Assembly (NCBI GenBank): GCA_020740775.1
Contig: JAHEWK010000010.1
Span: 1,302,001 to 1,366,000 of the forward strand
Source: Ilyonectria destructans
Lineage: Eukaryota > Ascomycota > Sordariomycetes > Hypocreales > Nectriaceae
DNA: 64,000 nucleotides
Direction of reading: 5' to 3'
Shown here: in pieces, positions 44,407 through 54,042 of the stretch
Layout: the number at the start of each line of letters is the position of its first letter
Numbering within the stretch: position 1 is the first letter of the stretch
Translations under genes and position numbers: made by a program
The notes under the pieces: generated by a model
Database searches by the model: none
What the model was told of the DNA's origin: nothing
The model's input: only the letters and a program-made list of their open reading frames with translations

Positions 44407-45099
44407 ACTTATTAAATCTAGTTAAATTTCCACCTTCCAGAATTGACACTTAATTATACTGTATTTATGGGCTTTGTGACGTTAGTCATATGGAGGGCCC
44501 TCGAAATCTACGAGGTGGGAGCTTTCGCGTAGCGATGGCTGGATTCCTGGGGGCGACTAAGCCCAGGCGAAAACAAGACGCTTCCGTGTAAAAGGTCAGT
44601 TTCTAGTCGATATAGCAGAGCAAAAATCGGACCAAAAGGTAATCTGTGTGTAGGGTCCGAATAACGGTCTAGTATGCAAGGAAACACGGTGCAGACGACC
44701 CTGAACTGGAGGTTACCGGACGCGTACGGGGCGGCCAAGTTCGCGGTATCCTAGAAAACATGCCAGGGGGCAGATAAAAAATGATCCGACATACACACCA
44801 GGCAGGATTACCAGATTGTAACTATTATGGCCCGGATGGATGAGGCAGATATGGTACCTCGGCGCAGTGCGAACTGCAAGCGGACCAGATTTAGCTGGGC
44901 CGTGTTAGTTGTGAGGCTTCAACTTGACAATATCCCGCCACACCACACACATCTGACCAAGTAATTTTCTCACTTGTCGACGGTGTCGAATGCGTGTCGG
45001 CACAGGCTGCCCTCTAACTTAGGCGCATATAGAATACCGTAATTGGTTGAGGACACAATGGCTGAGCTAGCGAAGTCCACTAGGGTGCATGAGGACCGA

Positions 45100-45285
45100 T
45101 TGGACATCAATACAGCGTCTGTCTGAGTTGAGACTGGGCATCAACACAGCTTGTCTGTCTGAGTTGAGACTGGACATCAATACATCAATACAGCGTCTGT
45201 GTGAGTTGAGACTGGACATCAATACAGCGTCTGTCTGAGTTGAGACTGGACATCAATTCAGTTTGTCTCTCTGAGTTGAGACTTT
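45100..45285. repeat. About 40-bp minisatellite, five copies
   Basis: Units of TGGACATCAATACAGCGTCT followed by GTCTGAGTTGAGAC are repeated about five times with small variants (GGGCATCAACACAGCTTG, an inserted ACATCAAT, GTGTGAG). The array ends directly before a TTTTTATAGAG string, the likely TATA box of the gene at 45474. Confidence 0.9.
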
Positions 45286-45293
45286 TTATAGAG
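45286..45293 (+). promoter_or_regulatory. Candidate TATA box of small orphan gene 1
   Basis: TTTTATAG directly follows the minisatellite and lies about 185 bases before the ATG at 45474. Spacing to the start codon resembles that of the metallothionein gene. Position only; no transcript data. Confidence 0.4.
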
Positions 45294-45473
45294 ACCAGTA
45301 TCTGCTCATGGGAGATGCTCTCTCATCGTTCTTTATTCCACGCGCAGGGAGACTCTAAGGTTTTCTACCGATTTCTTCACAATCATCCCGGTGCCTATTG
45401 GAAAGTAGCTGCAACACGGGAGACAGCTCGCAGGTCACTAGCCACACGCAGCCAGCCACAGCCCATCCCCACC

Positions 45474-45919
45474 ATGTCTGCAGCTCCGGCTCCAGCTCTG
45501 ACTACCTCTAAGTAGGTGATTTCTTCGTCTAATCATGGATTCAAACTCAAAATTCTGCTTCTTTGGGAGTCAACAATCCATCGTACATCATGAATGCTAA
45601 TGATTAATGAACCAGAATTGAAGCCCAAGTCACCCATACATCGAACCTTGACCGTTTTGTCCGTGGTCGCGACCACCCCATCAACGTCCGGTTGGCCATT
45701 CCGCAGGCCGCTCAACACTATCTAAGCAACGTCGAAGAGGTTTTGGACCGTGTCGACGTTCTCTTTAGTCGGAACTTCATTGCTGCGAATTATTCCTCGT
45801 CAACGTATGGCGGCTCCTCATCCACGGCCCGTGCTGATGATGTGGCCAAGTCCGCAATGTGTTGCGCAGCGATTGGTGGACACAATGGAAAGTACAATTT
45901 CAGGTACACAGCGACTTAA
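45474..45919 (+). CDS. Small orphan protein, tandem copy 1
   Basis: Exons 45474-45511 and 45616-45919 encode 113 aa. The 104-nt intron has a GTAGGT donor, a GCTAAT branch and an ACCAG acceptor. The N-terminus is MSAAPAPALTTS. The body contains GRDHPINVRLAIPQAAQHY and VDVLFSRNFIAANYSS. The same two blocks recur in the gene at 46532, with the intron at the same place and the same donor, so this is a diverged tandem duplicate; that conservation is the main evidence that both are real genes. There is no signal peptide, TM segment or domain I recognise. The 3' end is uncertain: CAG|GTACAC near 45904 could be another donor. The upstream minisatellite and TATA-like string fit a promoter. Function unknown. 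Confidence 0.6.
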
Positions 45920-46531
45920 TAAGTCAGTGTTGCAAGGCATATAAGGGGGGGTATGCAGTCTCGCAAGGGACGTTCGTCTTTTTGTGACAGTCAGCGTACA
46001 CATATTCACTTCGGCATGTTAGAATCGGTCACGCTTGGTCCTGATAAAGGGCGAACAATGGTCCAATCAAGGCCGGGTACCGTTTACTCGTGTGTAAGAC
46101 TAGAATCCAATGCCTGTTCGTGTTAGCAGAGCAGTTAATAAAACCCGTACAATTCCCCCTTCAACAGCGTTGCCTTTGCGTGCTTGCCGCGGGGTGGAAT
46201 ACTCCAGGTATTTTGTTCAAGAGTTGATAGGTGTGCAAGATCGTGGGTAACGAGGCGACTCAAGATTTGAGCGCCGATGATCATGCGCTTGTAGGGTGAG
46301 CATGTGCCATTTGGTATCTTCTCTTTTCTGCGGAATTAGGGATAGGAGCGTCGCTCTCCCGAGGAGTGAGGTCGAGAGAATACTGTGCGGGAGACTCGTC
46401 ACACGCACTACCGTAGTAGTGAGCGCAATGTCTTAAAAACGTGTCCCCTATTAGCAAAGGATTAGGCCGCTGCATATTCAATTAAGCTACTTTGAGATTA
46501 TGATGAACTTGGTGTCAGACTGAGATGGACC
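45920..46531. other. Spacer between the two small orphan genes
   Basis: About 610 bases without a gene. Frames are short and mostly on the opposite strand. I see no third copy of the orphan in it. Confidence 0.5.
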
Positions 46532-47263
46532 ATGGCGCACTCCACGCCAAACTCCGCTCCGGCTCCTGCTCCGGTTCCTGCTCCGGCTCCTGCTCCGGCT
46601 CCGGCCCCGCTACCCCCAGGTAGGTAATTTCTATGTGCATTCAAAGATGAGCATCTGATACCGAGGCGCATCGTCGAGGGCCAAAGTCTAGTTGTGATCA
46701 TTGTGCTAACTACGGACTACCCGCCAAGCTGCTCCCAAGCCGAAAGGGCCTCTCCGTTGCTGTCGTCGCGACGATCCCGTCAATGTGCGATTAGCGATGC
46801 CCCACGCCGCGCGCTACAATAGGGACGGTGTTCAAGATGCCATCTATCATGTCGATGTGCTCTTTAGTCGGGAGCTGGCTGCTGCCGATACTTCCCCGCA
46901 GCCAACCTATTGCAGCTCCTCCTCTGCAGCCCTTGCTACGCATCCTGTGACTCTACAGCTTGATGGACAGCAGTTCGTGAGTGCTTTGAGAAGCAAAATG
47001 AAGCCGCGAATTGAGATTATGAACCTAGCGCGTCTTTCATTCTGCTTGGCAATTTTCCTTTGGCAAATAGCATTGCGTTTCGATTGCGTAAAAGGATGGA
47101 GCTGGAGGCATGGGCCTCGGATATGCGTTGGAGCTGGAGGGGTTTCCGTCCAAGTACATTGGCTCATAAATTGCTTGTCTCCTTCTCCTAGAGCGCTCAA
47201 TTTAACAAGCCTGTCTTCGAAATCTCTCGCCAATTGAAGTCGGTTTACCTCCTTCTGCGCTAA
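46532..47263 (+). CDS. Small orphan protein, tandem copy 2
   Basis: Exons 46532-46619, 46729-46976 and 47192-47263 give 135 aa. Intron 1 is 109 nt, again with GTAGGT, and a GCTAAC branch. The N-terminus is an Ala-Pro repeat (about ten AP units from GCTCCG/GCTCCT codons). Then come CCRRDDPVNVRLAMPHAARY and YHVDVLFSRELAAADTSP, matching copy 1. The second intron (215 nt, GTGAGT donor, CTCCTAG acceptor) joins in frame to SAQFNKPVFEISRQLKSVYL. This last exon is less certain: a GCGCTAAC branch and CACCTAG acceptor just beyond 47260 suggest that transcription and splicing may continue. No domain recognised. Compared with copy 1 it has a longer Pro-rich head and a Ser/Thr/Cys-rich middle. Confidence 0.52.
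46557..46608 (+). repeat. GCTCCG/GCTCCT hexanucleotide repeat
   Basis: About nine units encoding alternating Ala-Pro in exon 1 of orphan copy 2. Likely length-polymorphic. Confidence 0.85.
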
Positions 47264-48997
47264 CACGCCCACCTAGTGTCGGCAACCGGGACTTCCTCGT
47301 GGCTAGTCTTCCACGCGACTGTGTAGTGAACCGCGGAGATGCCGGCGATTGCGATCGACACACATTTTGACCTTCCCAACTCTACATACGAGCTTGCCTC
47401 AAAGCATGGCACTGCAGCTTAATCTCATCCTTCCTGATCCTCGCGGCCGACGCGTGGCCGCCTGTACCTCGAGCAATGCCGTGCTGCCATCGACCTTGCT
47501 GCTATCTGGGCCAGGGCATGGCAGCGAAGGAAGGGGACAGAGGCCAAGATCACGGACCTTTATTAATATAATGACTTTGCGTTCCTGAGTTGAGACAAAG
47601 GCCCCTGTGTGTTGGACGGCCCTAGGAGACCAGGGTTGGGATCTTTTGAAGAATTACAACCAGTAGCGCTCAAAACCCTCGGCAGTACGTAACTGTATTT
47701 CAAGGCACCATTCTCCATTTGAACATAACCAGGTCACCAGCCGTTTCAGCCTCCACGGGCTCGTCCAAGCCTTCCGCATTTAGCCTCTGTCAACCGGACT
47801 AGCGCAGGCGTAGATGAAGCTATCGACGAAGCTTAGCTGCTTTCCAGCAAGCGTGGTAGCATTCGTGAAATCCGCCAATCACAGCCACCGCCCAGACAGC
47901 AAGGACTGAGAAACGTGAGTTCCACGGAGTTCTTTGGCCACGCCAAACTAAAAGACCGTTGGTGGCGGGGTCAGACGTGGGATTCGGGGTCCAAGCGAGG
48001 CACTGACTCGAGCGAAAAGCTAAAGACGTGCCACCAACAAGGATTTCACTGTCGATCACAGCATTGCGAAGGCGAAAACTCGAGGGATTGGATAGGAGAC
48101 TGCACCTTGAATTGAGTTCTTTGCTAACTTTTGTGGCTCAGTCCTCCCGGGCATCCGCAAGACAAAGTTATCTTCCCAGCGTCCCAGGATGATGGTTGCG
48201 ATCAGATCGATGAGATCTTGCATGCTCCACCTGACAGGCGAAGGGTTTGGTCTCCTCGGTCTACATAATACGCCAACCATGCAGCATGTTGCCGGGATCC
48301 GGATCATTACACGAGTCATCGCCGTGAGCTAAGGAGTACTTGTAGGCGACGGCCGACCACGGGACTCCACCAATGGCTAGGAGAACTCGGGGACCAAGCC
48401 AAGGCGGTTAGCAATTGGGTCTTTTACGTATCAGGTTGAAGGGGTATAGGATCCTGCAGATTCAATCTTCAACAATGTACCGGTATTCCAAAACTCTGAG
48501 CCCAATTGATCATCGCCACCGGGACTCTCGCCACCGGGACTCTCGGCTGCGCTCTGTAATCGCCATGTCCGTGTGAAGCTGCGCAGGTCAAACCTACCCC
48601 CTAGAAGTCATCAAGGAATCCTTGAGTTCATGGATAAACACATTCCCCGGGCACCATCCTCTCGGCGTTACTGTCCTCCTCTCCACCAAGCGCACGGCCA
48701 GCCTTTTCGGCCGATTGATCGATACCCTGAGCTCAGCTTGAAACGCTAGCCCCTACAGGTTATCGAGCCGAAAGGTCCCTCGCCCGTTAGCTCTTGGCAA
48801 ATGCATGGTTTCTCACCGGCACGCCCATTAAAGAAGGCCGTTACGCTTCGCATGCAAGCCATACGAGACCCGGCCGTCTGCAGTCCACCAACGCATAACA
48901 GTCGCTAGCCACGCCATGCAGGAGTCGACGGAGACTCGATGATTGTTGACCGAAGATCTCATCGACTCAGCACCTTTGTCGTCTAGGAATATTCATC
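47264..48997. other. Intergenic with possible coding relics
   Basis: Between orphan copy 2 and the receptor gene. 47400-47563 contains two abutting frames that read like one broken coding sequence (LNLILPDPRGRRVA, then YLEQCRAAIDLAAIWARAWQ). Around 48793-48825 the plus strand reads AWFLTGTPIKEG, resembling an SNF2 helicase motif but isolated. Otherwise nothing is supported. Confidence 0.4.
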
Positions 48998-50504
48998 ATG
49001 GCCTGGGGGGATCTTGCGGTGGAGAGTACAACTCTCAGTCCCCTACCCGCCAACCTCAAGAGTGGATTGACCGCCATCACCCTCCTCGCCTTCATATCCT
49101 TCTTCGCCTCCTGCGCGCTCTTCTTCTATCTATCCTTCAAGATACTGTCATGGCATTTCTTCCTCAGGGACAGGCGCGCCAGCGAAGTTCAACCGACGGG
49201 CTCGTTCCAGAGAGCCGTCGACTTCACTCTGGGAATCGACGGTATCTTTACCGAGGAGAACAACAACAACAATACCGACGGCCAAGCAGCTCAGCCTAAT
49301 GGTGCACCAGTACAACATGCTCCAAAGCATCCCAACCAGTTCCTCATCCTGATCGTCAATCTTCTCCTTGCCGACATGCACCAGGGCGTGGCATTCTTCC
49401 TCAATGTGGAGTGGCTACGCAAGAATGCCATCGACATCGACAGCCCGACGTGCTTCACTCAGGGTCTGTTTGTCTCTCTCGGCGACTTGTCTTCGAGCAT
49501 GTTCATCACGGCGATTGCTTTTCACACGTACTTTGCCGTCGTAAAGCGACGTCGCGTACGACAAAAGGTTCTATACCTCCTCATCGCTAGCATCTGGATC
49601 TTCGTGTACGCGATATCATTCCTTCCAATCGCCGCCACTCGCGGTGGAGCTGAATATGGAGGTTTCTTCGTCCGCGCAGGCAGCTGGGTGAGTCTATTCC
49701 ATTCCATCGCAACACTCCTTACTGACATCGGGATAGTGCTGGATGAACAGGAAGTACGAAAACCTGCGACTTTTTACTCACTACCTCTGGATCTTCATCG
49801 CTCTCGCGGTTACATCACTACTGTACATCGGCATCTTCCTCTCGATCCGTCGTCAGGCTCAATCCAAACGCTCTAACAAACCCGACGATGACGCCGACTC
49901 TACCAACCAGCTTAGATTGGACCACAACCCGGCCTTCCTTATCTACCCGGTCATCTACGTTCTCTGTACCCTCCCACTCGCACTTGGTCGAATTGCAACA
50001 ATGGCCGGTGCAGATGTGCCGCTGGGCTACTTCTGCTTCGCGGGTGCCATGATTGCATCCAACGGCTCTTTCGACTGCCTCCTCTTCGGCACAACTCGTA
50101 ACGTCATTTTATTCGCGTCCAAGTATGAAGTCGATACCGCAGACCTCGGCCTGAAGACCTTTGCCTTCATGAAAACACCTACGAACCGCCGCTTCGGCAA
50201 TGTTATTTCCATCCAGGGAGGCCGACAAAAAAGCGAGGAAAGCGATTCCGTCGGCGGATGGTGGACATGGAACCATCGAGGAGGGGGGTCAGACCCGAGA
50301 GGTCGAAAAGGAATGACCAGGACGACCAGCCAAGAATCTCTAAGGGGGCCGGCTATTCATATGGACACCGTCACTTCCGTAGTGGTGGAAGTAGACGACT
50401 CAAAGGACCGTGATCCGCGGTATCCAAATCCGTCAGCAAGTGCGAGCCCGTCAGTAAGTAGCACAGAGAAGGACTTTCCGAGGATAATAAATAGAAACGC
50501 CTAG
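48998..50504 (+). CDS. Seven-TM G-protein-coupled receptor (fungal nutrient/Git3-like type)
   Basis: Exons 48998-49687 and 49737-50504 encode 485 aa; the 49-nt intron falls after the GSW ahead of CWMNRKYENLRL. Seven hydrophobic segments are visible: about residues 22-50, 110-135, 148-178, 190-215, 258-280, 305-330 and 340-368. Loop 1 carries an Asn run (ENNNNN). The block GSW-CWM..YE.LRL.THYLWIF at TM5 and LPLALGRIATMAG at TM6 are typical of fungal Gpr1/Git3- or cAMP-receptor-like GPCRs, which sense sugars or other nutrients and signal through G-alpha and cAMP. The C-terminal tail (about 120 residues) is Ser/Arg-rich, suited to phosphorylation. Ligand cannot be inferred. The start is the first ATG before the N-terminal TM. 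Confidence 0.86.
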
Positions 50505-52317
50505 AGTAGAATTATTGTAATGATGGATGATGATATGAATAGAGGCAACTAGAGGGCCGTTACAAGATCCGTTCCGAACGTTCTTTACATGGCTACACCA
50601 GGTGAATATGCGATCTGTGAATGACGAGAACACCGCAGAAGTTCGATTCCATGACGCCCTTGGCCTGGATGACGGGACACGCTGCACTTGATCGTCGTCC
50701 ACCTCATCTGGTGCATCAATCGATCCCCGGCGTTTCTAAGGCATTCCCAACTGGAGACAGTGAACTCAACAGGTTACCCCAAGGGGCGCTTAAGCTTGGT
50801 GACGAGACGCAATTATTGTTCTCGCCGGATTTTGGCCCCTAAATCATACCGCGAAGTTGTTAGATGGAGACACCCATGCGCGTAGCAGTGGAGATTCCCT
50901 GTATCCCAGCAAGTTATGCTTATCTTCAACACGAGCGTCTCCATCACAAATGTGACTGCTCCGATTCTGTCGGTGGGGACATATCAGGCAGTGATATATG
51001 CGTAAAGCCACTGCCATAATTGTCTGACGCTGAACCCTTGGCACGTTGACGAGTGGGTCCTACGGACTCAACCCCGTCCTTGTGTGTAGATGACGCCTGA
51101 AAACAACCAGCACAGCATACTGGGCTACTCCTCAAGGGAATCAATAACTAATGCCACCTTAAAAAGTCCCATAGTAGTCTAGGAATCAGTAGAAGTCTTT
51201 GCGATCTTAGGCGTCGCGGTGTCGGGCAACTCGGCCCAGCCAGGCCCGCCCCAGAGAGCCGCAGATGGGATCCTGCGTCTTGGGACTTACTGATTGCCTT
51301 TTCTTCTGCTCAAAATAAATGCCCGGCCAATGAAATAAATGGACGCGTCGATTAAATTAAATGGACACCAGAGGGACTCTATCTCCTTCTTTGACCTTCC
51401 AAAGTCTTCCAGGCCTTCCTGCGCTCACCCAAATGTACGTCCTTCCAGGTTCCTCAACCCGCCCTTCCAGGTTCCCAAGTCCCCCTTCCAGGTGCCAACG
51501 TCAACCCTCGCGAAGCATCTTGGGCAATCAGTAAATGCCACAGGAAACCCAAAATGAAGCTCTCTCGTTGGTCCATTCCTCCATTTTCATTCTGAGGCCG
51601 ATCGAGCCAGAATTGGACCCACACCTTCGTCTATAAGTATGTGCTCAATTCCCCCAGTTTACGTTCTTCATCCATATCAACTCTGCTCTTGATTTATTTT
51701 GAAAGCACAGTTTTTCTCGCACGCACACACTGTTACTGCACATTGCACTCTGCATTCTGCACTACAGTCACGCAACGCGAGCCTTGCTATACACACTCAC
51801 GAGTCACTGCACTGTCACGCACACTCTGAGATACTTCCCACTGTCATACTCTCTCGAGTCCCTGGCTGTTATCGAGTTGCTGCAATACCACGCGCACTCT
51901 GACTTACTCACACTGTCATACTTTCTCGAGTCACTGGCCATCATCACGAGTCACTGCACTTCTAGCACACTCTGATTACTTGCTCTACATTGCCATACTC
52001 TCTTGGGTCACTGACACCATTCTCTCTTCTTTCATACTCTGGGGTCCCTGATTCTACAAACTCCGAGTCCCTGTCTATCGTCACGAGTCACTGCACTTCT
52101 CGCATACTCTGACTATTTGCTCTACATTGCCATCCTCTCTTGAGTCACTGGCACTTTTCTCTCCTCTCACACTCTGGGGTCCCTGATCATACAAACTCCG
52201 AGTCCCTGAGATTTTACGCTCACACACATACTCATAAACGTCACTGTGTCACTGAGTGACAACATACACACACACACTCTTCCTCATTTTCAAAGAGGAA
52301 TTTAGCCCATCTTCAAA
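50505..52317. other. Intergenic with long tandem repeats
   Basis: 1.8 kb. The left part holds only short, overlapped frames. From about 51740 the plus strand is a long C/T/A-rich array of GAGTCACTGCAC and CACTCTG-type units, including two near-identical 137-bp copies (listed separately), leading up to the small acylated-protein gene. Confidence 0.6.
51945..52214. repeat. 137-bp direct tandem repeat, two copies
   Basis: CACGAGTCACTGCACTTCT starts at 51945 and again at 52082. The units continue in parallel through TTGCTCTACATTGCCAT, CTCTGGGGTCCCTGAT and ACAAACTCCGAGTCCCTG. More diverged sub-units of the same kind extend left to about 51750. The array ends about 100 bases before the next ATG. 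Confidence 0.85.
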
Positions 52318-52650
52318 ATGGGTTGCTGTGGCTCCAAGCCTGCGCCTCGCTCCAATGTGAGCACCAGCGCCATGCCCCCTCTTGGGCAAACTCGTGGGCC
52401 ACAAACTCTTCGGCCAGCCCTTGTCAAAGACAGGGCGGACAAGTTTGTCCTCGATGAGCCATACCGAGGCATCAACGGGAGATTCCCCACATCTCCCATC
52501 AAGCCTCCCCCACGGGCAGTCACAGCCCCCGTCAAAACTGTTCGTTTTGCGGAACAGAGACGTACTGGTGCCAGCTCTGGCAGCCAGCAATCGTCACCAT
52601 GGGGCTCTACCCGCTCTATGGACTCGACCCATACATGGACGGGTCAATAA
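52318..52650 (+). CDS. Small protein with Met-Gly-Cys-Cys dual-acylation motif
   Basis: Intronless, 110 aa. The N-terminus MGCCGSK fits the N-myristoylation pattern (Gly2, Ser6) with adjacent cysteines 3 and 4 available for palmitoylation, predicting stable attachment to the cytosolic face of the plasma membrane. The remainder is Pro/Arg/Ser-rich and likely disordered, with PYRGINGRFPTSPIKPPPRA and KTVRFAEQRR stretches; the latter resembles an RVxF-type phosphatase-1 docking string (KTVRF), an inference only. No globular domain or family recognised. The ATG is the first after the tandem-repeat leader. Similar tiny MGCC proteins occur in fungi, but I cannot name one. Confidence 0.65.
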   Translation: MGCCGSKPAPRSNVSTSAMPPLGQTRGPQTLRPALVKDRADKFVLDEPYRGINGRFPTSPIKPPPRAVTAPVKTVRFAEQRRTGASSGSQQSSPWGSTRSMDSTHTWTGQ

Positions 52651-52732
52651 GGCAGAGCATAAATTGCCGCCGCCGAAGAACGCATAAATTGCTTCTTCTT
52701 TATTGATACTGGCACATGATGCCAAGTTATCA

Positions 52733-52733
<1 letters not shown>

Positions 52734-52767
<34 letters not shown>
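52734..52767. repeat. AC dinucleotide microsatellite (about 17 units)
   Basis: Uninterrupted CA/AC run about 85 bases after the stop codon of the acylated small protein, probably near its 3' end. Confidence 0.92.
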
Positions 52768-52769
<2 letters not shown>

Positions 52770-52851
52770 TGGTTGGAGTTCATGGGTCTTGTTTGGAGTC
52801 TTGTTTTCTTGGTTGCGGCGTGGGTTTGATTGGAGTGTTGTCATGGGAGAT

Positions 52852-52965
52852 TTTGTCAAGCGTTGGTTTTGTTTTGTGAAGCGTTGGTTTCGTTTTGTCA
52901 AGCGTTGGTTTTGTTCTGTCAAGCGTTTGGTCTGTTTTGTCAAAAGTTGGGTCTGTTTTGCTGAA
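52852..52965. repeat. 21-bp minisatellite, about five copies
   Basis: Unit GCGTTGGTTTTGTTTTGTGAA with variants TTTCGTTTTGTCAA, TTTTGTTCTGTCAA, TCTGTTTTGTCAA. The period keeps frame in translation (NQRLTK-type heptads on the minus strand), so apparent proteins here should be disregarded. Confidence 0.88.
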
Positions 52966-54042
52966 GTGTGGGTGTTTGTTTTGGGAGTTTTTGTCAGAGG
53001 AGACGGCTTGGTATTTCCTGGGGATGGAATTCAGTGTGGTGTTTTGTGTGTGTGTCAAAAGCTGTCCCCTGATGAGTTCCAGTGGCAGTCGTAGAGATTT
53101 TTGATGAACCGTGATAACTGACGATACGTAACCTCTTTGGTGGAGCGTTCCACTTTTACCGGTCTACAAAGGTGGAAAATCACCCTAGACTTCGGGGCCT
53201 TTAAGGTCACACATCAGTAAATCAGCCGCCATGGTTCTTACTGCAAAGTGTCCGTTCCAGTGCACATTCTGATGCCGGTGAGCCGATGGGTTCTGCCGAA
53301 TTCCGAATCGAAGCTTTGCCAACACTGGAACTAGGCCGCTACGCCTGCAAGGCCCTTCACCATTTACCTTGAGGGAGTGACATTTAGACCATGGAAACCC
53401 TAGCGCCCTTTTCTCGATGTTTCGCCCTGCTAACCCATGGTTTCGCCCCCTGATCCTGTACGTGATTAATAATTACCACATGTCTAAATACAGGTCGACT
53501 TTTGATGCGGTTCGGCAATCTTCAGTGTATGTCATCCACAATTAAGTGAGGCCCCAGCCTTATGCCCGGGGCTGTATGTCCAGCCAATCGGATCCCGATT
53601 ACCCGCTTCGGATCTCGCTTCCATGGCACTGCTAGCCATGGACACAGATGGTTTCGCATGCTAGAGGGCCGATTAGCCGAGTCAAATGGAAGTCGGGGCG
53701 TTTGCGAATTCTAAATATTTGTGCTGTGGGATCGTGGTGGTTCACCTGATGTTTGAAGCTGCTCACAGTTGTACTCACCACAGTATCTGCGAGTCGACAG
53801 CAACGAAGAAGCCAGAGGGCAGATATTCATCCTAAGAAGCAGCCTGAAAGGTGCCAACAGGCGGGAAATTGGAAATTGAAGGAACGGTTATATGAGATGA
53901 AAGCTGTTTACATTGCTTGGACCCGACTTGCACTCTTCTTCGCCCATCTTCTTCGCCCATGAACTAGCGTCACGTATCTCCTAAACCAAACCCCATCGAA
54001 CATCTTCGTATGTAGCACCTCCTTAACAGTACCAAGTTTCAA

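Larger units (their letters stand above)
44407..45473. other. Intergenic with minisatellite
   Basis: The DUF3176 3' region and the promoter of the first small orphan gene. The notable content is the minisatellite at 45100-45285. No domain-bearing frame. Confidence 0.55.
52651..54042. other. Intergenic with microsatellite and minisatellite
   Basis: It contains an AC run and a 21-bp array (listed separately). The array gives open frames on both strands because its period is a multiple of three, but these are repeat artefacts. The rest (53100-54042) has no supported gene. Confidence 0.55.

Noticed and set aside
52644..53104. Frames of about 100 codons on both strands with heptad-like repeats (NQRLTK, KRWFCFV)
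   Set aside because: Produced by the 21-bp minisatellite and the AC run; the period is a multiple of three, so all frames stay open without being coding.
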